Shown here: one piece after another, positions 46,032 to 57,219 of the stretch
Numbering within the stretch: the stretch's first letter is position 1
Layout of the letters: each line of letters opens with the position of its first letter
DNA from: Lactuca virosa
Lineage: Eukaryota; Streptophyta; Magnoliopsida; Asterales; Asteraceae
Assembly: GCA_928212115.1 (NCBI GenBank)
Contig: CAKMRJ010004445.1
Location: 82,711,175 to 82,775,174 of the forward strand
Length of the DNA: 64,000 bases
Direction of reading: 5' to 3'
Translations under genes and position numbers: made by a program
Notes under the pieces: generated by a model
What the model saw: the letters and a program-made list of their open reading frames with translations, nothing else
Database searches by the model: none
What the model was told of the DNA's origin: nothing

Positions 46032-47325
46032 TGTAACGTCCCCAAAACTATGAGGTAAAAATTTCATTTTTAATTCTACCAAAACATTAATTATCTTTAA
46101 ATCAAACATTTATTATCCTTTTTCTAAATATTCAAAGGTACTTTATAAGAAAACAATTATCAGAGTACAATCCCAAAATCATCATAATCCGGAACATGGG
46201 TGGATGCACTGCGATCAAGCTGGGCCTTTCCCTTTTGAACCAGAAGTACCCGAAACCATAACCATAAAAACCGTAAGCACAAAGCTTAGCAAGTTCCCCA
46301 AGATAACACATACCATACATTACATTGGTCTTAGCCCTCACATTATGCCCAATCCGTACATTAGGCCCAACCCACCATAATGGGCCTAGCCCTACCAAAC
46401 CAATGGGCCTAGCCCGATCGTACAAATGCAAAAGTCATAAAGACAGTTAGCACCTAAATAACATACAACAGCCCTAGCCCGTCCTGATCCATGGCCGTAT
46501 CCCAACATAAATGGGCCTAGCCCAACATACTAATGGGCCCAACCCAATATACTAATGGGCCTAGCCCTACATTCCATGCAAGAATCACAAAGACAACTAG
46601 CATAGTGTTGACATATCTCTCCCGGAATAACGTCAAAGGATAACAGAGCCGTAAACTCAGAAATGGGCCATAAAAAACCCACTATCCGACAAGGACCGGG
46701 AGCAAACCATTGTCCATAAGACCCTGCGTTCTACCACTGGCGGTTTGGCATCGGGATTGGCCCCCTTTTAGGAGAGAAACTCCTGTTACAGATAAGAAAA
46801 AGGAGTACCAATTGCCCCAGGGCAACAAGTGTAGTGCTCAGTGATCTACCAACTGGCAGTTCTACACCAATAGCAAATAGACACCCGCAGTGCACGATCT
46901 ACCAATCGAAGGCTGCCTCGTCCTGCCATTCCTGAAAAAGTAGAAGATACTATCGGGGATCTATTCCCCTGAACACATGTATAAAAAGTTCCGTTTTCCC
47001 CCAAGAGAAGGGATCGACTCTTAAATCCTAGTCTCATACTCTCCATATGATACCTTTTCTAAAAGGAATTCACTAACTTGACTGTCGAAGCTTCATTCCG
47101 GGATCATGATGCCACTATGGAAAGAGGCTTAGGATATAAGGATGTTTAAATAGGGTCCAAACCCTAAATATTAGGGTTTTCACCCTGGCCACGTACACAC
47201 AACGTACGCACCTGGAGCCCAAAATTACAAAAATGCCACTATGGGCCATTTTGCAACATTTATCACACATAAAAGACTATAATGAAATAATTTTTATACT
47301 TAGGGTTAGATATGGAAATACCTCA
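46032..47325 (-). repeat. 3' LTR of element F, chimeric
   Basis: Minus strand: starts TGAGGTATTTCC at 47325 and ends GGGGACGTTACA at 46032. The first ~230 bp match the other F LTR (53050-53279), but the rest resembles D-type LTRs (AAGCTTTGTGCTTACGG, GGGCCTAGCCC units at 46320-46570). It looks recombinant. Confidence 0.6.
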
Positions 47326-47464
47326 CTTGAATCAGACTTCGTCCTCCAAGTCCGCTGCTATGAACAATTCATGGTAATGCTCCCTATCTCTTATTTGGGT
47401 TCCCACGTCCATTTAGAACCCTTCCGATGTTGCCATTGACCTTGACCAAAGGCACCACCTTTTT

Positions 47465-48560
47465 TCACAAGGCCTTCGACTTTTGATCCAAGATTGACAC
47501 TGGTCTCTGAACATAATTCAAGCAATCATAAACCTGAACATCGTCCAAAGGGACAACCGTTGAGTCATCAGCCATACACTTCCGAAGCTGCGAAACATGG
47601 AAGGTGTTGTGGATCTGACTGAGCTCCACATGCAAATCCAGCTTGTACACTACCTTGCCAACCCTAGAAATCACCCGAAATGTCCCAATATACCAAGGCC
47701 TTAGCTTTCCCCTCTTCCTGAAACGTATTACACCCTTCTAGGGTGATACCTTCAGTAAAACCATGTTGGCGACCTAAGCTATTCAAAGTCTCTACCTAAT
47801 CTGTTGAATTAGCTTTGTCATGTGAAGAACTATCTCGGTTCTTCCCATGACTTTATGACCGACCTCTCCCCAACATACTGGGGTACGACATTTCCTCCCA
47901 TAGAGAAGCTCAAAAGGCGGTGCACCAATACTGGAGTGATAGTTGTTGTTGTAAGAAAACTCAGCTATGGGGAAGGTAGGAGTCCCAGCTCCCAACGAAA
48001 TCAATCATGCAGGCTGGTAACATGTCCTTAAGCATCTGAATGGTCCATTGACTCTGACCATCTGTCTATGAATGGTAAGCGGTGCTAAAGTGCAACCTCG
48101 TACCCAGTTCCTCATGGAACTTCTTCCAAAACCACAAAGTAAACCGAACATCCCTGTCTGAAACAATAGAAACCGGAACACCATGTCGAGTGACAATCTC
48201 GCGCAAATAAACATCGGGCAACTTTTTGGCCAACGAGCACTCATGGATGGCTAAGAAGTGGACAGTCTTGATCAACTAGTCCATTATCACCCAAATCACA
48301 TCGAAACCCTTAGTTGTCCGTGGTAACTTGGTGATGAAGTCCATGGTGATTTGTTCCCACATGGGAACCTCCAAGGGCTTCAGCTTTCCATGTGGCCTCT
48401 GGTGCTCGACTTTGACCATCTAATAGGTCAAGCACCTCTCAACATACTAAGCTATCTCCCGCTTCCTGCACGACCACCAATAACTAAGTCACAAATCCCG
48501 ATATATCTTGGTGGCTCCATGGTGTATCGAGAATCTAGAATTGTGTGCCTCGTCCATTAC
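47465..48560 (-). pseudogene. gypsy integrase (element F)
   Basis: Fragments in shifting frames. The N-part has KVEHQRPHGKLKPLEVP and WEQITMDFITKLPRT (first catalytic Asp). The core follows: RHGVPVSIVSDRDVRFT (second Asp), a decayed Glu region, then AEFSYNNNYHSSIGAPPFEL and YGRKCRTPVCW. The C-terminal part is VGKVVYKLDL...IHNTFHVSQLRKC and a DDVQVYDCLNYVQRPVSILD string. A chromodomain is not visible before the LTR. Confidence 0.82.
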
Positions 48561-48711
48561 AACTTCCCTGACCCACCAAAATCTACTACCCATACCCAAC
48601 CACATCGGGTCAGTAATCCATGATTTTATGTAGAAAACCCATCGATATCCCCTATGAGTCGCTCCTGCTTTCAATTCTCTTTCTTGACTCCCTCAGCCTG
48701 TGCTTCTCTAA

Positions 48712-49349
48712 TCATACCAACAATGGAAAATCAATCGAAATCCTCATACAAAGTCTTTCAATAGAAGAAATAGTCGTCATGCGGCTCATAGCATCCGCGA
48801 CCACATTCGATTTTCCCAGGTGGTACAGAATCTCATTGTCATAATCCTTAACCATGTCTAGCCACTTACGCTGCCTCATGTTCAGATTCGGTTGATCCAT
48901 GAAATATCTCAAACTCTTGAGAGACGTGTAGACGGTACAACGGACCCCATACAAATAATACCGCCAAATCTTGAGATTAAACACTACTGCTCCCAACTAT
49001 AAATCATGAGTTGTATAACAATCCTCATGCAGCTTCAGCTGCCGAGAAGCATTAGGAATAACATTCCCTCGCTGCATAAGAACTGACCCAGGGCAGTGAT
49101 AGATGCATCACAAAATACTACGAAATCCTCAACACCCTCGGGGAGGTTCAACACTGGGGCCTTACATAACTTTCGCCTCAAAGTCTCGAATGCAGCCTCT
49201 TGCTCAGGACCCCAACAGAAAACCATGCCCTTCCTCGTGAGACGAGTGAGGGGTACCGCAATCCTGGAGAAGTCTTGAATAAATCTCCGATAATACCCCG
49301 CTAATCCCAAGAAACTCCTGATCTCAGATGGGGACTTTGGAACCTCCAA
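48712..49349 (-). pseudogene. gypsy RT connection and RNase H (element F)
   Basis: SEIRSFLGLAGYYRRFIQDF marks the end of RT; LTRKGMVFCWGPEQEAAFETL and VVFCDASITALG start RNase H. After a break at about 49035, YFMDQPNLNMRQRKWLDMV and ADAMSR close it. The catalytic CDAS Asp is present, but frames are broken. Confidence 0.85.
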
Positions 49350-49519
49350 CTACATGACAACATCAATCTTGGCAGGATCGACCAGGATTCCATTCTGGTT
49401 AACGAGGTGTCCCAAAACTGAACCTCTCGTAACCGAAACTCACACTTCGAGAAGTTGTCATAAAGTTGTTCTCGCTTCAATACTCCTAGAAGCTCTCAAA
49501 GGTGCTCCTCATGCTGCTC

Positions 49520-50161
49520 TCAGGTCTTGAAATACACCAAGATATCATCTATAAAGACAATGACTGATCGATCGAGCATTAGCCTGCATACCCGATTCAT
49601 CAAATCCGTGAATGCCACATGCACATTGGTGAGCCCAAATGGCATCACCATGAACTTATAATGACCATAACGAGTCTGCAACATGGTCTTTTCCATGTCC
49701 TCCTCTCTAACACTCATATGATGATATCCCGACCTCAAATCGATCTTGGAGAACCAAGATGCACCATGCGACTGATCGAAGAGGTGATCAATCCGTGGAA
49801 GTGGGTAACAGTTCTCCATCATCAACTTTTTTAACTCCCGGTAATCAATGCGCATCCGGTGTGAACCATCATTCTTCTTGACAAACAAAATCGGTGCTCC
49901 CCATGGCGAACTGCTTGGACTAATAAACTGCTTGCCCAATAACTCCTGCAGTTGTGAGGAAAACTCTTGCAGCTCAAGTGGTGCCACTCGGTATGACACC
50001 TGAGCAATCCAAACCGCACCAGGGACCAAATTGATCGTGAACACAAACTGCCTCTTAAGAGGCACACCGGGTAACTCCTCCGAGAATACATTAGCAAACT
50101 CTTTAATAGGTACATTAGAAACCAAAACCTCCTTCCCAACCCAGGTGTCAACCACATACAC
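49520..50161 (-). pseudogene. gypsy reverse transcriptase (element F)
   Basis: 213 aa open with ELPGVPLKRQ, SPWGAPILFVKKNDGSHRMR, DYRELKKL, FSKIDLRSGYHHMSV (first catalytic Asp), MPFGLTNVHVAFTDLMNRVC and FIDDILVY (203-210). It is the best preserved part of F and is cut off from neighbours by stops. Confidence 0.9.
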
Positions 50162-50191
50162 AAGATGACCTATACAACCGTGTTGCGGATA

Positions 50192-50623
50192 TTACCAAGC
50201 CTCGACAGTAGAACAAAAGGCTGATCCAATCCTGGTACCTTCTCCATAAATAGCCAGTTCTCCCCAACTTAGGGTTTGAACTACCACCTGTTGACCCTCG
50301 CAATCAATCATAACACCAAACATTCTCATCCAATCCATCCCTACTATCACACACACATCCCCCATGGGTATCGGAATCAAATCAATCGGATAAGGCACCC
50401 CAAAAATCTCCAAAACACAACCCTGATAGACACTCAATGTCGAAACCTCGTGTTCGTTGGCGATAGACACCCGCAAGGGACACTCCAATTCTCCATGAGG
50501 CATACCAAATCCCTTTCTGAAAGACTGAGATACAAAAGACCGACTCGAACACGAGTCAAATAACACAAGAGCAGGAAAAGAGTTAACTAAGAAGGTACCT
50601 AACAGGAATACAATTATAAGCAT
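50192..50623 (-). pseudogene. gypsy aspartic protease (element F)
   Basis: 143 aa; ALVLFDSCSSRSFVSQSF is the protease active-site region, with DSC in place of the usual DSG, and VIVGMDWM matches the conserved second motif of the RVP_2 family. The changed site suggests loss of activity. Confidence 0.82.
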
Positions 50624-50756
50624 ATAATAAAATAACTAACAAAATAATAAATGGAAACATACCAGTAACGACATCTGGCGCCTCTCTGCCCTCTTCTTTC
50701 ATAAGCGAAAGGCCCGAACCCAAGCCCTCGGGGCCTTCGCTCTACCCTGGCATCCA

Positions 50757-51116
50757 TCAGTAAATCCTTGGGGTAGCAGTAGCTGGTGCCTGCATAGGTT
50801 TGGCAGCAAGTAAGGGACATTCGGCCTTCACATGGCCCACTTGATCACAATGATAGCAAATCCTACTGCTTATTGGAGGAGCATGCTGATGCCAATCCTT
50901 CACAAAGTGTCCCTCCCTGCTACAAGTGTGACATGCAAAAGAAGAAGACTGACAGACACCATCATGAACATTGTCGCACTTCCTACAAGTGGAACCCATC
51001 TGACCTCCAGACCTCGAATCATCGGGCTTGAACCGCTTCGCTACCAACTGTGCCTGAACGGGAGCCTGCCTCGCCTCCCTCGTCTGAATCTCTATCTTAA
51101 TCTCTTGCCTCCTCAT
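50757..51116 (-). pseudogene. gypsy gag zinc knuckles (element F)
   Basis: 119 aa with CRKCDNVHDGVC, a CCHC-like CHTCSREGHFVKDW (last Cys lost) and CYHCDQVGHVKAEC. It corresponds to the nucleic-acid-binding end of gag. Confidence 0.82.
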
Positions 51117-51950
51117 GGCATCCTGGAGCTCAATGAGGGAATCTTAACATTGCATGGATACGAACTGTCAGATATCCATCTTGAGCACGCTCAAGTACCG
51201 GGTCATTTGAGCCTGCTCTAAAGCAGCAAACATAGGGAAGAAAAAGACCCTCTCAGTGAACATCTTGGTGATCTCCGTCACCGATCAGTAGTCTTTCTCC
51301 AATCCAATTACTACTGAGCTAAACTCCCACTCTCCACCTGTTGAACGTATCTCACACGAAACATCTTCGAGAATTGCTCACAACTAACAACAACTTTCTG
51401 CTCAGGGGTGTAAGCACTAGTTACCAATCTCCACCAATCCTTCGCCCCCAACCTGAGAAGGTTCAGGGCGTACTTGACCTGCTATTCAGTAGGGCAAGAA
51501 TATCCCTACAAATAAAATAGCTACCTCATCGCTACAATCGGGTCCCTGACCCCATCAAACTCTGGGGGCATCATATTGTTGAAGTCCCAGTACTAGAAAG
51601 CCCTCTCTCATTGAACCCTTGCCACAACAACAGCTGTGGTAGCTGCGACAACAACAACCTCAGAAAGTGCAGCATATCGATCATTAAAGAGCTCAATCAT
51701 GGCGGTATTGATAGACCAAAAAAATTATGGAATGGATCCTCGGACAACATTAGCCACCTCAGCGGCAATCATCTCACATATCTGATCATCATTCAACCCT
51801 GGCCAATCCTAGCCACTCGCTCCAGCTCTGGAACCAGATCCTCTCGTAAGCACTATACTAAAAATAAACCAGAATATATCAAAATTTTCACAATTCATAC
51901 CATCATAACCATTCCATACAGACAAAAACCTCGGGGGTTTTGACTCCCTT
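51117..51950 (-). pseudogene. gypsy gag capsid region (element F)
   Basis: Counterpart of J's gag at 45231-46031 on the opposite strand, with stops and shifts: on the minus strand it reads through TRYLSVLKMDI-like, MFTERV-like and PADQ-like remnants. The upstream frame to 52006 matches the J stretch at 45079-45288. No intact frame. Confidence 0.65.
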
Positions 51951-52650
51951 GGTACATGTACGAGCCATGTGTTTCCGGTAGTACGGGCCCATGCTACCTT
52001 CCACACCTACCCCTATTTGTCTTAAAGGATCAACACAAACTGCCTCAACAAATACACAATTAGGATACACATACATCCTATCCTCACTGTAACTAGAGTA
52101 GCTAATCGTTTCTTATCTGGCCGACTGCTCACACATATACTCATCCATAAAACGTCCACCAACCCTACAGTCACTTGTATATGCAAATCATACATAACAC
52201 TAGATCCTATACACAGTCGAATACTTGATTTTAACCTAAAACCACAACCAAACAAGGAACATGAAGTAAGGCCATTAAAGATTCTTAGGCTATAGAATCT
52301 TATTTATGTACAACTAGGATGCACACATTAAGCAACTGCATTAATGATGTCAATTTCATACAAGAAGTCCTCCTATGCTATTAGGCATCATACATCAGAT
52401 AATTCTATCATGCAATTCCTGAAGATCCATAGCCTATCACTAGCATGCAGTTCTATCATATTTATCAATAACAAGTAACCGTGTGGTAACTTGGGGTATA
52501 CTTCTTGTTCCAGCTGCTCGTACACATCGCATTACTCCTTGGTTACTTTGAAAAAAATTTGAATTTGTTTGAAAATCATTTTGAAAACTTTATAGATCCT
52601 TAGTTTGATTCTAGATTCACACGAATGTTCATCATCATCTCTCAAACCAG
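51951..52650 (-). other. Leader of element F
   Basis: Non-coding; carries one dispersed unit (core CCTTGTTTGGTTGTGG, minus, 52257-52242) and is the reference that links the two J leader pieces. Confidence 0.65.
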
Positions 52651-52667
52651 GGCTTTAATACCAACTT

Positions 52668-53279
52668 AACCAAAACTCATGCATGGGAAGGAAATAACGA
52701 CCAAGACCTCATTTTTTTGCTTCTAAATACTCTAAATACCCCAAAACGTCTGAAAGGACAACTTAATTGGATTGGAGTAGCTCATACTCAAAATACCAAA
52801 CGAATAAGACCAAAAGGACACAAAACTTCATGGCTAAACCAGATCTAAGCATAGTTTCATCAAGTTCAAAGCTTTTCACCTTCAAAGAGTGTCCACATAT
52901 GATGTGATTCTGGATCCAAGTTGCTTACCACTTCTAGGATGATCTTCTCTTCCGCCTTCCTCCTTCAAGTTCACCAAAACACACACACAAAGCTCAAAAT
53001 GGTCTCAAAAGATATTAGGGTTTACTAGAGTGTCGAGATGAGGCTAGAGGCTGATGAAAGGAAAGAGGCTTAGGAAATAGGGATGTTTAAATAGGGTCCA
53101 AATCCTAAAAATAAGGGTTAGCTCCCTGACCACGTACGCGCAACATACTAAATGTACGCCTAATGTATGCACCTGGAGCCCAGAATTACAAAACTATGAG
53201 CCATTTTGCAACACTTCTCACAAATAAGGACTAAAATACAATAATTTTCATACATAGGGTTATAAATGGTAATATCTCA
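52668..53279 (-). repeat. 5' LTR of element F
   Basis: Minus strand from TGAGATATTACC at 53279 to about 52668. The part 53050-53279 matches the other LTR (47100-47325); the remainder does not. The exact inner border is unclear because no clean CA end is seen. Confidence 0.6.
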
Positions 53280-53645
53280 ACATCTGGAAGTTACAAAAAC
53301 CCTAATAAAAAAGATCACCGGCGAAGAAGAGCACGAGAGATCCACTAGTAAATACGTAGATAATGAATAAGGTGAAATACAATTAAAGGGGCTGATCTGG
53401 GTAAATTCAAAAATCCAGGGTTTTGAATAAAACTCACTTTCTCTGTATTTTTGGGCGTGAGCGTGAAATATATAAGCGGCAGAAACCTCTGGGAGCCTGA
53501 TCGCGGTCTCAGGAGGTAATGAGCAAACTGCCTGCCTTAGCCATTCACGCTGCTTAGACCAACCACTGCATCTACCATCTGATCCTAACCCTTCCATGCG
53601 ACTTTGGTTCGATTTCATGAGGTGGCGACCAAGGCGCCTGGTCAT
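53280..53645 (-). promoter_or_regulatory. Promoter and leader-like fragment, minus strand
   Basis: On the minus strand a TATA box (CTTATATATTTC near 53475) is followed by a C/T-rich leader-like stretch with GTGCTCTTCTTCGCCGGTGA and TTAGGGTTTTTG, the style of a plant 5' untranslated region. It runs straight into F's LTR at 53279. A 122-aa minus frame overlaps, with no known domain. Possibly the start of a host gene cut off by F. Confidence 0.35.
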
Positions 53646-53844
53646 CCAAAATTAGAATCGATGCCATTGCGATTCTTCCGTGTATGTTTGAAGTGACTTT
53701 GCTAAGATGAGACCGACTGGTCTTTCAGTTATGTCGATTTGAAGTCATTTTTAACATTGGGTCTACCCAATGTAACTCACAATCTAATGATTTTCACGTT
53801 TACACAAGTATGTACATTGACGTGTTTGGCTTTATATATAATAA

Positions 53845-53954
53845 AGGGTCAAGATGATATAGAGGAAGGATCATTTGAGAACCTATATTTTCCCGAGAAC
53901 CCAAGAACCAAACAAGGACCGCAGGATGAAAATAATAGAGGGTCAAGATGATAT
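53845..53954 (+). repeat. 16-bp direct repeat around a MULE-terminus-like segment
   Basis: AGGGTCAAGATGATAT at 53845 and 53939 flanks 78 bp containing GATCATTTGAGAACC...CCCGAGAACCCAAGAACC, a string type I associate with Mutator-like terminal inverted repeats. No inverted partner was found before 55891. Confidence 0.3.
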
Positions 53955-54039
53955 GTGTCATTTTTGTAAAAACTTGGAAATAAAAAGCATGGGGGGTATC
54001 TTATTTCAATTTTTCGGAGGGATTTTAGGGATAGATAAC

Positions 54040-55780
54040 TTATATCTGATCCCATCAAACCCTTTCCTTATACTATTTCTATCTATGTTCGTCATCAAAT
54101 CTCTCTCCCTCTCATGATCTTCATTGACGACCAAAGACGACTGCCTCCTCCATCATTCGTCGTCGATCGCCTCCCCCCTCCCTTCACCGGCCACCTCTAC
54201 CTCTGTTGATCGCCACACTCCTTGATGTCGCGTTCTTCATAGAAAAAACTCCACTGAAGATGCTTTGATTTTGAATCGGTTTGTCAGCCATTATTGTACA
54301 TCCGTTCTCCCTTGTTTCTCTATCATCATTGGAATATTATACTACTATCTAGATCTCTCTTGTTCTTCTATCGTTGTGCCTTCATCACCAGATATGTTTC
54401 TCCTACACATCGATCTGATTTGGTAAACGCCTTTATATCTATATCGATATCTGATTTTTTTTCATTCAATCATGTTGGCTTCGATATGACCTACTGCCTT
54501 TACTTTCTGTGTATTGTAAGTCCACTAGATGAAACCAAGACCTATGTAAAAGGAGAAATAGAAGTATTAGGGAATTTTTTGATGATCAATAGAATACCAT
54601 ATTGTTGTTCCTCTTGAGAACTCTATTCTTTGATATTTTTACTTTTGAATATTGTATTAGTTCCCTTCACCTTGATGGATTTTCAAGCGTTCGGAGTTGG
54701 AAAATATCTTTTGTTTGTTTTTAGCACACAATGTGTTTGTTGAAATGCTTCAAAGGATGTTTTCACCATTTACCTTTGTTAATTCTGCTTCTGTATTGGT
54801 AATTTCATCCCACTGACTATGGTTCTTGTGACCTGCCACCTGAGGATATTTCCAAACCAAATGATTGGCAAGATTTTGCTAACCAGTTAATCACTAAAGA
54901 TGATGCTACAACACCAAATTAGGGAAATATTTGTTAACTATTAGAAGTTAACTTGGAAATCCACATTTACTTTATCTGTTAAGTCGTGCTTTATGTCATA
55001 AGTAAAGAAGAAGTGGTTTGTATGATAGTTTAGGAAGATTAAATTTATAGCTTAATGTTTGATTTTTGAATCTGATTCTTTTGGCACGAAAACTAAATGT
55101 AAAAAAACATTGATTGCTTTTGTATAACTTTAGCACAATGTTTTGATTTGTTCATTTGTTCTTAACAGGAACTAGTGAAACACAAGATGGAAATAACACA
55201 TCGAGAAGAAAGAGGTGAAGACCACAAACTTACAATTTTAAACGCCAAATGGTTCATTAGAAGGTGTGATTAAACTTGTTATTCTCTTTTTAGAGCTTTC
55301 ATCATTAAGCAAACAAAAATATTTCTGATGCTTTATTGGGTTTAATAGGAATGCGACTGAATCTGGTAAACTTTATATGAGTGTTTCTTTTATACTTAAC
55401 GTAGAAAGAAGTTATAATAGAGAAAATTCGGGAAAGGAGGCTTTCCGCTTTAAGTACCAAATGTTTTATGAATTTGGCCTTATTACTGTTTCCTTTATTT
55501 TTGCGTTCAATTTCCCTAATATAGACATCTTTTGGCACATGTACTTTTTTCTCTAGGGTTCTATGGGGTATAAATGAGAGTATTTGGATGGATTATAAGG
55601 TGTGTATTCTAATATAGCTCGAGATTTTAATTGTGCATTTGATTTTTGTTAGCAGGTAGCTTTTGGGATTCATGTTTTAGAATTATTATGTCAGCAGCCA
55701 GGAAGCATCAACTCTTGTAGCTTAATTTCCATGGCTATTTGTAAGTCTCACTTTTCTTTATGTTATTGCATTCGAAATTA
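54040..55780 (+). other. Gene-like low-copy stretch, unidentified
   Basis: C/T-rich leader-like sequence (54060-54240) is followed by exon-like pieces. One piece (about 54805-54920) reads TDYGSCDLPPEDISKPNDWQ and continues with acidic residues to a stop; another starts after TTCTTAACAG at 55169. I do not recognise a family. It could be a host pseudogene or gene pieces carried by a MULE. No continuous model could be built. Confidence 0.25.
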
Positions 55781-55891
55781 CCAAATTAAATGAATTTATT
55801 TTTCTAGATATAGAAAAATAAATGAGATATCAATATTTTATAGAGATAAATTCACCTAAAATTCTTATTTTTATATATTCACATATTGTGT

Positions 55892-56188
55892 TGTAACACC
55901 CATAAAATTCAAGCCAATTTAAAACTTTTTAGAACATTTAAAACCATTAAGTTATTACAGTTTGTTTTCAAAATAGTTTAATCATCAGAGTATCCCCATA
56001 ATCAAATCATAAAATCATGAACTATGAGGAGCTGTATGATCACACCCTTACCTTGCCACGATCCCCTGATGCACCTGAAACAATAAACTGAAACTGTAAA
56101 CCCGAAAGCTTAGTGAGTTCCCCCAAAATACCCATACCCACAACAATACACATATAATCATAAACAACATACTATGGGTCCAGTCAAC
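55892..56188 (-). repeat. LTR H, left piece
   Basis: Minus-strand LTR end ...GGGTGTTACA at 55892, with the CTCACTAAGCTTTCGGG string of D-type LTRs near 56105-56125. Broken at 56188 by LTR G; continues at 58856. Confidence 0.65.
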
Positions 56189-56388
56189 TGTGCAACCCAA
56201 AATTTTCATTGAACAAACTCTACAGTCTAGTACTTCAATTAAAAGTCAAATCCTTTTCTGATAATTTTTAGCTCGGATTAAAGTACGGTTGGGTATTTTT
56301 AATATTATTCTTGAGAGAACAAATTAGAGGAAATATACTTTAGGTTTATTTGTGTAACATTTAAGTTACAAAACTCCAAGAGTTAGGA

Positions 56389-56971
56389 GTTTTCGGCCCA
56401 AATGGTGTTAGGGCCGAAAACCCTAAGTGGTATATAAATGACACTTAGTCATTTTTAGTCTCTTTTTCCCATTTCCAAGTCAAGAACATTCTCTCTCAAG
56501 TATCATCCGAAAATTTTGTCAAGATCTTCAAGATTGTAAGTGTTTCCTTCCTTGTTTAGTTGATCTCTTCCATTATCTAGTGATCTTACATGATTTCATC
56601 CGTGAAATCATTCCATTTTCATAGATCTTCAAGTGTTCTTCATTTCACCAAGAACACACACTAGTGTTTTGGGCCGAAAACACCCTCCTGTGCTTCCATA
56701 TTGTAAGTATATATCTCCTATACTTGTTATCTACTAAGGATACTTGAATTAGGGCCTTGAAAACATCTATTTTATCCAAGAACAAAGGTGTTTTCGGTCT
56801 AGTGCATCTCCTTAGACCGAAAACCCTTATGAAGGGTGCTAAAATGACTTTAAGCCTTCCTAATGCTTAGTATTGAGTCTAGAACACTTCATTGATAGTT
56901 GTAAGCCCTTGGAAATCACCTTATGCAACAAAGATCATGAGTTTTCGGTCAAGACCATATGGACCGAAAAC
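56389..56971 (+). promoter_or_regulatory. Three inverted repeats with 11-nt loops in LTR G
   Basis: GTTTTCGGCCC/GGGCCGAAAAC at 56389-56421, GTTTTCGGTCTA/TAGACCGAAAAC at 56790-56824 and GTTTTCGGTC/GACCGAAAAC at 56941-56971. Stems are perfect (11, 12, 10 bp), and each loop is exactly 11 nt with different sequence. A half-site palindrome GTGTTTTGGGCCGAAAACAC is at 56664-56683. The first lies 10 bp upstream of the TATA box, the others in the transcribed leader. Confidence 0.8.
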
Positions 56972-57219
56972 CTCTTTGAACCGAAAGCTCCAATGAGAGG
57001 CCATACTCCCCTTAGATGCAACCCTAATGTACTACTAGCACTTGAATCAAAGTGTTAACCATGTTTTAGGGTGTCTTAACTTGATTAATTTGTTATTAAT
57101 TAACTAATTGGATACATATATGTGTCAATATATGTTAAATAGGATCCGTGTGTGTGCTCAAGCCTTCACTTGACACTTAGCATCCTATACCATCCGTTCA
57201 TCCAAACCACTCACTGCAG

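Larger units (their letters stand above)
46032..53279 (-). mobile_element. Element F: decayed Ty3/gypsy (chromovirus-like) element, minus strand
   Basis: On the minus strand, in order: LTR 53279-52668, degenerate primer site TGGTATTAAAGCC (52663-52651), leader, gag (51950-50757), protease, RT, RNase H, integrase (to 47465), LTR 47325-46032. RT before integrase defines Ty3/gypsy, and FHVSQLRKC near the end of integrase is typical of Tekay-like chromoviruses. Every domain carries stops or shifts. No target duplication was found at the ends. The gag/leader is an inverted relative of J's. Confidence 0.85.

Noticed and set aside
49831..50163. 110-aa minus-strand frame over the RT of F
   Set aside because: Alternate-frame shadow of the reverse transcriptase frame at 49520-50161.
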